From Holophaga sp. (lineage in GTDB: Bacteria > Acidobacteriota > Holophagae > Holophagales > Holophagaceae), in contig JAUYES010000051.1 of the NCBI GenBank assembly GCA_030691225.1, positions 1 to 7,088 of the forward strand: a DNA stretch of 7,088 nucleotides, in the 5' to 3' direction. The translations under genes and the position numbers were made by a program. The stretch's first letter is position 1. Each line of letters starts with the position of its first letter. The notes beneath the pieces were generated by a model. That model was given only the letters and a program-made list of their open reading frames with translations. It was not told the origin of the DNA and did not search any database. Below are positions 1-6,523 of the stretch, piece after piece.

Positions 1-524
1 ATAACCTCCACTCCCTGGAATTCGCAGATCTCGGTGCGAGGCTCGCGGCTGAGGCAGGCGTAGCGCCGGGAGATCTGGTGCTGGAAGTCACGGAAAGTCG
101 CCTCTGGCAGGATCTTCGAATTCCTCTTGAGGTCTTGACCCGGCTTCGCATGAAGCGATTCCATCTCTCCATCGATGATTTCGGTACTGGCCATTCTTCG
201 TTTACCCAACTCCGCACGATCCCTTTCGACGAACTCAAGATCGATCGAAGCTTTGTTCATCGGGCATGGGCAGATCGAACCGCCCGGGTGATGTACGAGG
301 CCAGCTTCGGATTGGCGAAAAAGCTCAACATGGCGGTAGTGGCTGAAGGAGTCGAGGATCAAGATGATTGGGACTTTCTCCATAAGAGCGGTTGTCACCT
401 GGCCCAGGGCTATTTTATCGCCCGTCCCATGCTCGCCGCCGACCTGCCTGCCTGGATGGAGAAGTGGAATGGCCGATCGAGCAATCCCGGGCGGATCGAG
501 GAAGAGCAGAAGGCAACACCATGA
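1..524 (+). CDS. EAL-domain cyclic-di-GMP phosphodiesterase, 3' part (5' end outside window)
   Basis: The frame is open from base 3 to the TGA at 522-524 and gives the last 173 residues of an EAL domain, which hydrolyses cyclic-di-GMP to pGpG in the cytoplasm. Visible family motifs, numbered within the fragment, are LEVTE (catalytic Glu28), IDDFGTG (Asp58, Asp59), LKIDRSF (Lys79), VVAEGVE (Glu115) and LAQGY (Gln135). Everything that can be checked is intact, so an active phosphodiesterase is likely. The first half of the domain, including the EAL motif itself and the metal-binding Asn, lies upstream of the window, as does any sensory or receiver domain. A GTG at 78 falls inside the conserved fold and is not the start. 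The stop overlaps the next gene's ATG (ATGA, 521-524), which indicates an operon with translational coupling to the response regulator that follows. The domain call is near certain; the full architecture is unknown. Confidence 0.93.
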   Translation, partial: NLHSLEFADLGARLAAEAGVAPGDLVLEVTESRLWQDLRIPLEVLTRLRMKRFHLSIDDFGTGHSSFTQLRTIPFDELKIDRSFVHRAWADRTARVMYEASFGLAKKLNMAVVAEGVEDQDDWDFLHKSGCHLAQGYFIARPMLAADLPAWMEKWNGRSSNPGRIEEEQKATP

Positions 525-1738
525 CCATACCCTCTGAAAATTCAGCCAACATTCTCATCGCCTCGGAGAGTGCGACAACAGCAGATCTGTTGAACAAACT
601 CTTGGAAGGTGAGTTCAAAAACGTCTTCACCTCCATACATCCTCATGAACTTGCGGAGGATTTCGACCGTCATTGTCCGGGAGTGCTGGTGCTGGCGTTC
701 AGCTCACTGGAGAAATCGGAGCGCTTTAACCTGGGGCTCTATCGCCAGAGCCGGGAAATCCACGAACAACCCCATCGCACGGTTGTTATCTGCCATAAGG
801 ATGAGGTCCAACGCGCCTATGAACTTTGCCGCGATGAAATCTTTGATGACTATGTCCTTTTCTGGCCCCTGGCGTTTGATGGGCCCCGCCTTCCCATGGC
901 CGTGCATAACGCAATGCGTGAACTCGCCACAAGCACGGCGGGCGGGCTTACACCCACGGAATTCACACTCCAGGTAAGGCGCTTGGCGGAACTCGAAGCG
1001 CTGTGGAAGCAGCGCATGACACAAGGTGACCAGCATATCGAATCGACCTGCCAAGCCATCGCCCAGGCAGAGCAGAAAATTGGTGCCGCACTCACGGGGT
1101 TTTCCCGGCGGCTAACGGAAGGCAAACTTCCGGGCTTGCCGAATGTGAAACAGGCCAAGGTTCTGGAACATGCCTTCGACCGCCTCAAACAGGAGTCGAT
1201 TGAACCTTCCCTCCATGGGGCGATTGATACCGTGCAACCCCTGAAGCAATGGGCTGATGATTTCCGGAAAGCGAGTGCACCTCATATCGAATCGATTCGT
1301 TCGCTCCATGCCATGGTCGAACATATCCAGCAGACGGTGATGGTGGTGGATGACGATGAGTTTCAACTGAAGCTGGTCGGGAAAATGCTTCAAGACAATG
1401 GCTATCGCGTGGTGCTTGTTTCCAACGGTATCGAAACCTTGAACATGCTCCGAAAAATCCAGCCAAACATCATCCTAATGGACATTTCCATGCCAAATAT
1501 GGATGGTCTTGAGGTGACGCGGCGAATAAAAGGGGTAGCCCGATTCGCCACCATCCCAATTATCATGATCACGAGTAACAGCGAGGAGGACATCGTCAAT
1601 AGGAGTCTCAAGGCCGGCGCCATTGGTTTCATGGTCAAACCTCTGAATCAGAGCCTCTTGATTGGCAGAATCGCCAAGGTCCTGGCCACCGATTTATTGC
1701 CGTCCGACGTGCCCATGTACGATTTGAAGCGATCTTGA
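521..1738 (+). CDS. Response regulator: degenerate receiver-like N-terminus, helical linker, C-terminal receiver
   Basis: This 405-residue protein has an intact receiver (REC) domain at about residues 272-395. It has VVDDDE with the acidic pocket at Asp277-Asp279, the phospho-acceptor Asp321 in LMDISMPNMDG, Thr351 in MITS and Lys373 in VKP. Residues 10-135 look like a second receiver that has lost its chemistry: it opens NILIASES, the expected phospho-acceptor place (near Ala59 in VLVLAF) is not Asp, and the xKP lysine place reads FWP (Trp115). Residues 145-270 are a charged, helix-prone linker with no domain I recognise. No DNA-binding, enzymatic or Hpt domain is visible, so it is probably an adaptor, phosphate sink or protein-binding regulator. 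The ATG at 521 is chosen because it overlaps the upstream stop and has AAGG at 510-513 with a 7-base spacer; an ATG at 392 in the same frame would lie inside the upstream EAL gene. The upstream gene suggests a role in cyclic-di-GMP control. Confidence 0.9.
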   Translation: MTIPSENSANILIASESATTADLLNKLLEGEFKNVFTSIHPHELAEDFDRHCPGVLVLAFSSLEKSERFNLGLYRQSREIHEQPHRTVVICHKDEVQRAYELCRDEIFDDYVLFWPLAFDGPRLPMAVHNAMRELATSTAGGLTPTEFTLQVRRLAELEALWKQRMTQGDQHIESTCQAIAQAEQKIGAALTGFSRRLTEGKLPGLPNVKQAKVLEHAFDRLKQESIEPSLHGAIDTVQPLKQWADDFRKASAPHIESIRSLHAMVEHIQQTVMVVDDDEFQLKLVGKMLQDNGYRVVLVSNGIETLNMLRKIQPNIILMDISMPNMDGLEVTRRIKGVARFATIPIIMITSNSEEDIVNRSLKAGAIGFMVKPLNQSLLIGRIAKVLATDLLPSDVPMYDLKRS

Positions 1739-1791
1739 GGGTAAGTCACTCCGCTGCTGGTGCGCAGATCGCCCAACACATTACCGTAGCC
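1739..1791. other. Convergent intergenic spacer
   Basis: These 53 bases separate the stop of the + strand response regulator from the stop of the - strand small protein. I looked for a bidirectional terminator and found only a 4-base stem (CTGC/GCAG around 1755-1768) with no T-run on either side, so no intrinsic terminator can be supported. Confidence 0.5.
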
Positions 1792-2079
1792 TCATCGCCT
1801 TGCCGAGGTTTGCCATGGCGGCCCGTCTTTGGCTCGCTCAAGTGCCTCTTCGATGGTTGCAAACATCCCCCATACAGCGGGGCGGGTGGCAGAAATTGTC
1901 TCAAGACAGTAAACGTCGAAACGGATGCCCTTAGGGAAATACGGATTGGCAGTGGTCAGAATAAACGACCTACCCAACCATGCTTGGCTGTCTTCGCCAG
2001 GTATCGTTTCCGGCTGTGACCAAAACCAGTCAGGGGTCTCTGGATCAACCAAAATTCCCTCAAGCTGTGCGCACCCCAT
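1792..2079 (-). CDS. Small Trp-rich hypothetical protein (95 aa)
   Basis: I do not recognise this gene. I consider it real because the ATG at 2079 is preceded by a strong ribosome binding site (GGAGG at 2089-2085, 5-base spacer) and the product has a protein-like composition. It is soluble, with no signal peptide or membrane segment. It contains five tryptophans (18, 20, 34, 70, 89), a central stretch with beta-strand character (residues 34-60, including WLGRSFILTT and IRFDVYCLE), and a C-terminal helix after WGMFATIEEALERA. That layout, strands followed by a short amphipathic helix, would suit a compact alpha/beta domain. Several ORFs on the opposite strand of this stretch (1735-2019, 1925-2116, 1980-2240) lack such a start signal and look like shadows. 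It lies 213 bases downstream of the DUF1003 gene and may have its own promoter. Function is unknown. Confidence 0.68.
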   Translation of the reverse strand: MGCAQLEGILVDPETPDWFWSQPETIPGEDSQAWLGRSFILTTANPYFPKGIRFDVYCLETISATRPAVWGMFATIEEALERAKDGPPWQTSARR

Positions 2080-2084
2080 TTCGC

Positions 2085-2089
2085 CCTCC
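2085..2089 (-). promoter_or_regulatory. Ribosome binding site of the small hypothetical protein
   Basis: On the minus strand GGAGG lies within GGGGAGGG (2091-2084), 5 bases before the ATG at 2079. It is the main evidence that the 95-residue frame is translated, and it fixes the start. Confidence 0.7.
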
Positions 2090-2091
2090 CC

Positions 2092-2292
2092 AAATCCTCA
2101 ATCCCTTAGGTCTTGAATCATTCCTGAAACCGAAAAGTCACGGCCTTTTACGGGAAACGGCCCTGAAAATCTGGGACATTTATCAGAAAAAACAAGCCCT
2201 TGGAGAAATCTCATCGGGGTTGAACCACACTTGCGCTTGAGCCTGCGCTGAGCCCTTGAACCCCGCATTGCGCCTCGATTTGAATTGGCGTG
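2092..2292. other. Intergenic region between DUF1003 gene and small protein
   Basis: About 200 bases hold no convincing gene. The stretch contains the structured repeat cluster at 2215-2273, described separately. On the minus strand there is also a T-rich patch (about 2197-2180) with a poor match to a -35/-10 pair, too weak to call a promoter. A short + strand ORF running through here (1980-2240) has no start signal and is rejected. The region is the likely place for the promoter of the small protein and for transcript termination of the DUF1003 operon, but neither can be pinned down. Confidence 0.5.
2215..2273. repeat. Nested inverted and tandem repeats in intergenic DNA
   Basis: The arms CGGGGTT (2215-2221) and AACCCCG (2259-2265) are perfect inverted repeats. 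Between them sit two adjacent imperfect tandem copies, TGCGCTTGAGCC (2232-2243) and TGCGCTGAGCC (2244-2254), differing by one inserted base. The outer flanks are also related as direct repeats: TTGAACCACACTTGCGC (2220-2236) and TTGAACCCCGCATTGCGC (2256-2273). GGTTGAACC (2218-2226) is itself a 9-base palindrome around a central G. It could be an operator, an RNA hairpin or a degraded repeat element; it is not a standard intrinsic terminator because no T-run follows directly on either strand. Confidence 0.5.
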
Positions 2293-2898
2293 CTACTCGG
2301 ATCGAGCGGCATCCACATCGGCAAAGTCTACGTGTTCATCCGCTTTGCCGCCTTCGTCCAAGGCCGCTAGCACTCGATCTGGATTTATGGGCTGTTGCAT
2401 GGAGGCCGCGTTGGAATCCTGGCGATTTTTGACATTCGGCAGATCGCGCCTTAACTCCTCGAGCAGATCGATCAATTTGGCGACCTTCTGCTCGGTCAAA
2501 AGCGTTACTTTCAAGTCGAGATGCGCCCGTTGTTCCGCGAGTTTGTCAAACCGGTTTTGCTTCGTAAGAACCGTGGTCGCCGCGAGCAGCGCTCCCAAGC
2601 CAACAATGCCCTGGAGCCAGAAAAAGGGCGGTTTGTCGAATTCGGGCCATCCGAGCCTCTGCAACAGTGTGTTGGCCAAAATCCAGAGCACGACAAAGAG
2701 CAGGATGACGCCAAGAAACGCGGGTTTCCCCACAAGATGACTGATGCGCTCGAGGATGCGCTGGGATGGACTTATCTTTTGATTTTCGCGCAAGTAGAAG
2801 TCATAAACCGCATCAATGTTCTGGCTGATCTGGTCCCGCTCAGAACCCGGTGGCTGATCCGACGGATTAAGCGGCGACAAGCCAGATGCGTTTCTCAT
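2293..2898 (-). CDS. DUF1003 family inner-membrane protein (201 aa)
   Basis: The protein matches the DUF1003 pattern of a short soluble N-terminus, two closely spaced transmembrane helices and a cytoplasmic helical tail. Helix one is about residues 59-79 (rich in Leu, Val, Ile, including LLFVVLWILANTLL). A short polar loop containing FDKPPFFW follows, then helix two at about 92-112. After it comes KQNRFDKLAEQRAHLDLKV, corresponding to the family's typical QNR...R...LD segment. The tail to about residue 153 is a charged, probably coiled helix, and the last 45 residues are polar and probably disordered. The biochemical function of the family is not established. The ATG (2898-2896) overlaps the TGA of the alpha/beta hydrolase (2897-2895) as ATGA. 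I see no Shine-Dalgarno sequence just before it, so translation probably depends on ribosomes finishing the hydrolase. The stop is TAG at 2295-2293. Confidence 0.87.
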   Translation of the reverse strand: MRNASGLSPLNPSDQPPGSERDQISQNIDAVYDFYLRENQKISPSQRILERISHLVGKPAFLGVILLFVVLWILANTLLQRLGWPEFDKPPFFWLQGIVGLGALLAATTVLTKQNRFDKLAEQRAHLDLKVTLLTEQKVAKLIDLLEELRRDLPNVKNRQDSNAASMQQPINPDRVLAALDEGGKADEHVDFADVDAARSE

Positions 2899-3725
2899 TG
2901 CTGATTGCTACTTGATTCAAAGGAGGGTCCCAACGTCACCGATGACGGTAGGGAAAACCACTCGCGCAGGATTTCATTGAAGGCATCGGCTTGCTCAAAG
3001 GCAACCAGATGGCCCGCCTCCGGGATGACCTTCAAGGTGGCATTCGGAATAGCCTTTGCCAGCACTTCGGATTCACCCGGCGGAATGATCATGTCATCGG
3101 CGCCCGTGATGATCAGGGTCGGAACAGTGATCGTTTCAAGCCAAGCCCCAGCATCCTGCCGCTCGGCCATGCCCAGCAGGGCGCTGACGAGCCCTTCGGA
3201 CTTGGAGGAAGTCATCAAGGCCCTCACGGAGGAGGCCATGGCTGAATCGGTGTTGCTAGACGAGAGCATTTTCACCGCCATGGGATCCACGACCACCGAA
3301 ACACCCTCCAGTCGCACCTTTTCCGCCGTCCCACGGCGTGCCTCCGCAGCCTCGGGCGAATCCGCCGCAGCCTTCGTGCCCACCAGCACCAATCCACGAA
3401 GCATCTGAGGGAAGGCTTTGGCGAAGGCAAGGGCGATGTATCCGCCCATGGAATGGCCGACGAGGATGATCGGACCTGTTTTCAAATGCTGCAACAGCGT
3501 GAGGAGATCCTCCGCAAAACAACTCATGGAAACAGCTCCTCGCGAGCTCTCGCTCTCGCCAAATCCCCGAAGGTCAGGGACGATCACGCGGAACGCTATC
3601 CTGAAGGCATCCACCTGCTTCGACCAGGCATCACGATTGAGGGGAAAGCCATGCAGGAATACCAGGGGTATTCCGCTCCCCCTATCGGTATAGGCGATTT
3701 GGATATCACGTACATTCATTCGCAT
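2895..3725 (-). CDS. Alpha/beta hydrolase (276 aa)
   Basis: This is a complete alpha/beta-hydrolase-fold enzyme, probably a cytoplasmic esterase or related hydrolase of unknown substrate. The oxyanion-hole motif is FLHGFP (His25-Gly26), followed by VPDLRGFGES (residues 49-58). The nucleophile elbow is GHSMGG with Ser92, the acid is probably Asp211 in TGADDMIIP, and the catalytic histidine is His239 in EAGHL. The cap region at about 118-195 is Ala/Ser rich. Such proteins are often annotated as pimeloyl-ACP methyl ester carboxylesterase (BioH-like) or 3-oxoadipate enol-lactonase, but nothing here supports either reaction. About 16 residues at the C-terminus (Ser-rich, ending SSSNQQ) extend past the fold. 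The start at 3725 has GGAG at 3735-3732 with a 6-base spacer; a second ATG at 3719 is possible. It overlaps the DUF1003 gene by four bases, suggesting the two products act together, perhaps on a membrane-associated ester. Confidence 0.92.
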   Translation of the reverse strand: MRMNVRDIQIAYTDRGSGIPLVFLHGFPLNRDAWSKQVDAFRIAFRVIVPDLRGFGESESSRGAVSMSCFAEDLLTLLQHLKTGPIILVGHSMGGYIALAFAKAFPQMLRGLVLVGTKAAADSPEAAEARRGTAEKVRLEGVSVVVDPMAVKMLSSSNTDSAMASSVRALMTSSKSEGLVSALLGMAERQDAGAWLETITVPTLIITGADDMIIPPGESEVLAKAIPNATLKVIPEAGHLVAFEQADAFNEILREWFSLPSSVTLGPSFESSSNQQ

Positions 3726-3822
3726 GATTCGCTCCGTTCAAATGTGGTTAGCGGTTCTACCTTCGAAATGATCATCGACGGCATCGACGGCATCGATCGC
3801 GCGGCGCGCTCCCTTGCAAGGG
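3726..3822. other. 97-base gap between CheB-like gene and hydrolase, with repeat and palindrome
   Basis: The gap contains a 9-base tandem repeat, CGACGGCAT at 3776-3784 and 3785-3793, followed by a partial third copy beginning CGAT. Right against the CheB stop codon is a perfect 12-base palindrome, CCCTTGCAAGGG (3811-3822). Neither is a normal rho-independent terminator: the palindrome has no loop and no T-run follows. They could be a regulator binding site controlling the hydrolase-DUF1003 pair, whose promoter would lie here if it has its own. I could not find a clear -10/-35 pair. Confidence 0.45.
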
Positions 3823-4440
3823 TCAGTCCTCATCCGCATGGGCAATGCGAGCGATCGCGCGAGCAATTTCTTCGGGTGGAAGGATCAAATCGATCCAACC
3901 ACTGGCGATGGCGCTTTCAGGCATATCGGGTTGCTTGGCGGTATCGGGTTTTTGAGCGATGGTGATGCCTCCCACCTCCTTTATTCCGCTGAGCGCCGCG
4001 GCTCCGTCGCCGTCGTAGCCGGAGACGATTACCGCGATGAGTTTTCCGTCCCAGTTCTGAGTAAGCGACCGCAAGAAAACCGTGATGACGTCAGGCCATC
4101 CTCTTGGCTTCGAGATCGGCTTAAGGCGGAACTCCCCTTTAGCGATATGCAAATCCCGCTGGGTCGGAATGATGAACACATGGTTGGGACGAATCGCGAG
4201 ACGTTCCGTGATGAGCTCAACTGGCATCTTGGTAAAGCGAGGCAGAATTTCGTGAAGCATGGTTTCGACAGTTCTAAGGTGATTGACGATAACGATGGCC
4301 ACGCCCATGTCGGATGGCAGATGCTGCAACAACCGCGTGTAGGCATCAAGGCCACCGGCCGAGCCACCCACGCAAACAATCGGAAAATCTTTCGCCGCTT
4401 GGATGCTTTTTTTGGGATGTTTTTTTTCAACCTTAATCAC
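3823..4440 (-). CDS. Stand-alone CheB-type protein-glutamate methylesterase domain (205 aa)
   Basis: The protein is the catalytic domain of CheB, which in chemotaxis removes methyl esters from receptor glutamates and deamidates receptor glutamines. Motifs: IVCVGGSAGGLDA carries the nucleophile Ser27; IVIVNHL gives His54; IVSGYDGDGAAAL corresponds to the family's TGMGxDGAxG and places the catalytic Asp at 145. RPNHVFIIP (84-92) and the C-terminal LPPEEIARAI are also typical. Full-length CheB is about 350 residues with an N-terminal receiver; here there is only a 17-residue Lys-rich leader. I choose the GTG at 4440 because it overlaps the upstream stop by 8 bases and has AAAAGG with a 7-base spacer before it; no other start lies ahead of the conserved core. 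It follows the REC-PAS-GGDEF-EAL gene directly. No CheR, receptor or CheA is in view, so chemotaxis is not implied; the substrate is unknown. Confidence 0.9.
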   Translation of the reverse strand: MIKVEKKHPKKSIQAAKDFPIVCVGGSAGGLDAYTRLLQHLPSDMGVAIVIVNHLRTVETMLHEILPRFTKMPVELITERLAIRPNHVFIIPTQRDLHIAKGEFRLKPISKPRGWPDVITVFLRSLTQNWDGKLIAVIVSGYDGDGAAALSGIKEVGGITIAQKPDTAKQPDMPESAIASGWIDLILPPEEIARAIARIAHADED

Positions 4441-6523
4441 GATGTCGCCTTTTCGGTTTGCCAGCGGTTGATTCCTTTCGATCCCTCTGACCTAAAAGGA
4501 GCCTTTCCGCTTCCGAGGCTGTCAGAGGCTTGCTGTAGAGATATCCCTGCCCCATTTCGCAGCCCTTTCCCAGGAAGAACGCTAACTGTTCCTGAGTTTC
4601 GATCCCCTCAGCAATTACCGTCAGGTTCATCGTGTGGGCAAGACCGATGATGGAGGTGGCAATGGCCGCATCGTTGCCATTCGTGGTGACGTCTTTGACA
4701 AAGGACTTGTCGATTTTCAACGTGTGAATGGGAAAGCGTTTGAGGGCAGCCAGGGAACTGAAGCCCGTTCCAAAATCATCAATGGAAAGATGAATTCCCA
4801 TGGCCGACAATTCGCGCATTTTGTCGATGGCTAAGTCACCGTCCTGCATCACCATGCTTTCGGTGATCTCCAATTCGAGGCGTTCTGGTGGAAGACCGGC
4901 ACGACTAAGGCCCTGGGCAATGGACTCCACCAAACCATTCTGCCAAAACTGGCGACTTGATAGATTCACGGCCATGCGGAAGAAGGTCGGATGCACATCC
5001 ATCCATGCACGCGCTTGGAGGAAGGCCGTTTCCATTACCCAATCCCCAAGCAGGAGGATCAGTCCCGTTTCTTCCGCGAGAGGGATGAATTCTTCGGGTG
5101 AAATCAGTCCCTTTTCCGGATGTCGCCACCGAACAAGGGCCTCGAATCCAACGATTTCCTGAGTCCGAAGATTGAACTGAGGCTGATAGAGGAGGAAGAA
5201 ATCATGATTCTTGACTGACTTCCTCAAGGCACTTTCCAGCAAGAGAAAGTGCTGAGCCTCGGCGTTCATTTCTGGGCGGTAAAAGTGGTAGGTGTTTCGT
5301 CCCTTGGTTTTGCCGTAATACATCGCCGTATCGGAAGCCTTCAGGATCTCTTCCACCGTTTCCCCATCCTCCGGGAAGAAGCTGATGCCAATGCTACCCG
5401 TGACATTGAGGGGAAACCCCTGATGGGAAATTTCCTGAGCAATGACCAGCAGCAAACGATGGGTGACCGAATGGATATTGTCAGGGTGTTCGAGCGCTTC
5501 CAGCAGGATGACGAATTCGTCTCCCCCGATGCGAGCCACCGTGTCCAAATCCCGAAGGCAGGATCGTAAGCGTTTGGCCACTTCTTGGAGAACCCTGTCC
5601 CCCGCTTCGTGTCCAAGAGAATCGTTGATGTGCTTGAACCGATCCAAGTCGAGAAAAAGCAGGGCTCCACGCTGGCCATTGCGTTTGCACCGAAGGATGG
5701 CGATCTGAAGTCGGTCCTCGAAAAGGGTCCGATTGGGCAGTGTTGTTAACTTGTCGTAAAAGGCAAGCGTATGGATTTCGTCTTCGTATTTCTTTTTCTC
5801 GGTGATGTCCCGTAAATAGACGGTTACGCCGTCTTCCAAGGGAAAGATACTCACGTCGAACCAACGCCCTAGGCTGGGTGAGAACTGCTCGAAGGTGCGC
5901 TTCTCCTGGGTCTGCATGGCTTCAACATAGGCCTGAGTGGCCTCAATCGGATTGGGAACCAGATCCCGAAAGGAACTACCCAAAAGCTGGGATCTTGGAA
6001 TCTTGAAATGGTCTTCTGCCATACGGTTGAGATAGGTGAAATGCCAATCCTTGTCCAAGGCAAGAAAAGCATCGCCAATGCTTTCGAGAATGCCTTCGGT
6101 CCTCAGCTTCGAGTTCTGAAGTTCTCGCTCAAGGGTTGCAACACGGCAACACTTGTCGATGGCCGAACCCAGCCGTTCGGCCACTACCGGCTTCAAGACA
6201 TAATCAACAACCCCCACATCCACCGCCGAAAGAATGGCCTCCGATTCACCCTGGGAAGTAATGACGATGATATGGGCGTTTGGCGATTCAGCCTTGATCG
6301 CACGCGCCATGTCAATGCCATTCATAACGGGCATGCAGATGTCTGTGATGACGATGGGCGGATGAAGACGTTTGAAGGTCTCAAGGCCCTCGGCACCATT
6401 CTTCGCGACCAGCACCTGGGAGAAGCGCTTCTCCAGGATGTGAACCAAAAGCAGGCGTGTCGAGGCCTCATCCTCTACGCAGAGAATCGGAGTGGGATCC
6501 TTGACAGTGGTTGAAGTGGACAG
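4433..6523 (-). CDS. REC-PAS-GGDEF-EAL response regulator (bifunctional cyclic-di-GMP enzyme), CTG start
   Basis: The 696-residue product, counted from CTG at 6523, joins four domains. REC (about 12-128) has CVEDE (Glu17, Asp18), phospho-acceptor Asp61 in ITDICMP, Thr89 and Lys111 in LKP. PAS (about 144-243) runs from ILESIGDAF to YLRDITEKKK. GGDEF (about 250-415) keeps GGDEF at 333-337 and an RxxD inhibitory site (Arg324-Asp327). EAL (about 425-680) keeps Glu461 in FEALVRW, Asn520, Glu552 in ELEITES, Asp582-Asp583 in IDDFGTG, Lys603, Glu639 and Gln659. Both diguanylate cyclase and phosphodiesterase activities are therefore possible, controlled by phosphorylation and by a PAS ligand. A basic tail (PKRRHRD) ends the protein. 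There are no membrane segments. TTG at 6448 would remove the acidic pocket of REC, whereas the frame stays open upstream and CTG 6523 lies 6 bases after AGGAGG. The gene is 45 bases from the cytochrome gene and overlaps the CheB gene by 8. Confidence 0.93.
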   Translation of the reverse strand: MSTSTTVKDPTPILCVEDEASTRLLLVHILEKRFSQVLVAKNGAEGLETFKRLHPPIVITDICMPVMNGIDMARAIKAESPNAHIIVITSQGESEAILSAVDVGVVDYVLKPVVAERLGSAIDKCCRVATLERELQNSKLRTEGILESIGDAFLALDKDWHFTYLNRMAEDHFKIPRSQLLGSSFRDLVPNPIEATQAYVEAMQTQEKRTFEQFSPSLGRWFDVSIFPLEDGVTVYLRDITEKKKYEDEIHTLAFYDKLTTLPNRTLFEDRLQIAILRCKRNGQRGALLFLDLDRFKHINDSLGHEAGDRVLQEVAKRLRSCLRDLDTVARIGGDEFVILLEALEHPDNIHSVTHRLLLVIAQEISHQGFPLNVTGSIGISFFPEDGETVEEILKASDTAMYYGKTKGRNTYHFYRPEMNAEAQHFLLLESALRKSVKNHDFFLLYQPQFNLRTQEIVGFEALVRWRHPEKGLISPEEFIPLAEETGLILLLGDWVMETAFLQARAWMDVHPTFFRMAVNLSSRQFWQNGLVESIAQGLSRAGLPPERLELEITESMVMQDGDLAIDKMRELSAMGIHLSIDDFGTGFSSLAALKRFPIHTLKIDKSFVKDVTTNGNDAAIATSIIGLAHTMNLTVIAEGIETQEQLAFFLGKGCEMGQGYLYSKPLTASEAERLLLGQRDRKESTAGKPKRRHRD

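Noticed and set aside
392..520. A longer N-terminus for the response regulator starting at 392
   Set aside because: It would lie wholly inside the conserved EAL domain in another frame and adds an Arg/Pro-rich stretch. ATG 521 has a good ribosome binding site and the typical ATGA overlap.
1735..2019. A 94-codon + strand frame following the response regulator
   Set aside because: Its start overlaps the regulator stop, but it has no recognisable content and lies antisense to the better supported 95-residue protein, which has its own strong ribosome binding site.
2140..2166. Possible hairpin between two CGGCC copies
   Set aside because: The copies are direct, not inverted; only the 4-base GGCC self-complement could pair, which is too weak.
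2905..3408. A 167-codon + strand frame opposite the alpha/beta hydrolase
   Set aside because: It is antisense to an enzyme with a complete catalytic triad; the product is low-complexity in Ser/Ala/Thr with no motif.
3801..3822. GC-rich run plus palindrome as an intrinsic terminator after the CheB gene
   Set aside because: The palindrome has no loop and is not followed by T residues on the minus strand, so it does not meet the usual terminator pattern.
4405..4430. Runs of A/T near the start of the CheB gene as a programmed frameshift site
   Set aside because: The frame continues without interruption from the GTG through the CheB core, so no shift is needed; the runs simply encode Lys-rich residues.
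3814..4650. A 278-codon open frame on the + strand opposite the CheB gene and the end of the EAL domain
   Set aside because: It lies antisense to two genes with clear motifs, its translation shows no recognisable domain and it has no ribosome binding site that I can see. It is a shadow of the coding bias on the other strand.
6008..6514. A 168-codon + strand frame opposite the receiver and PAS region
   Set aside because: It is antisense to strongly conserved receiver and PAS motifs; no domain or start signal is seen.
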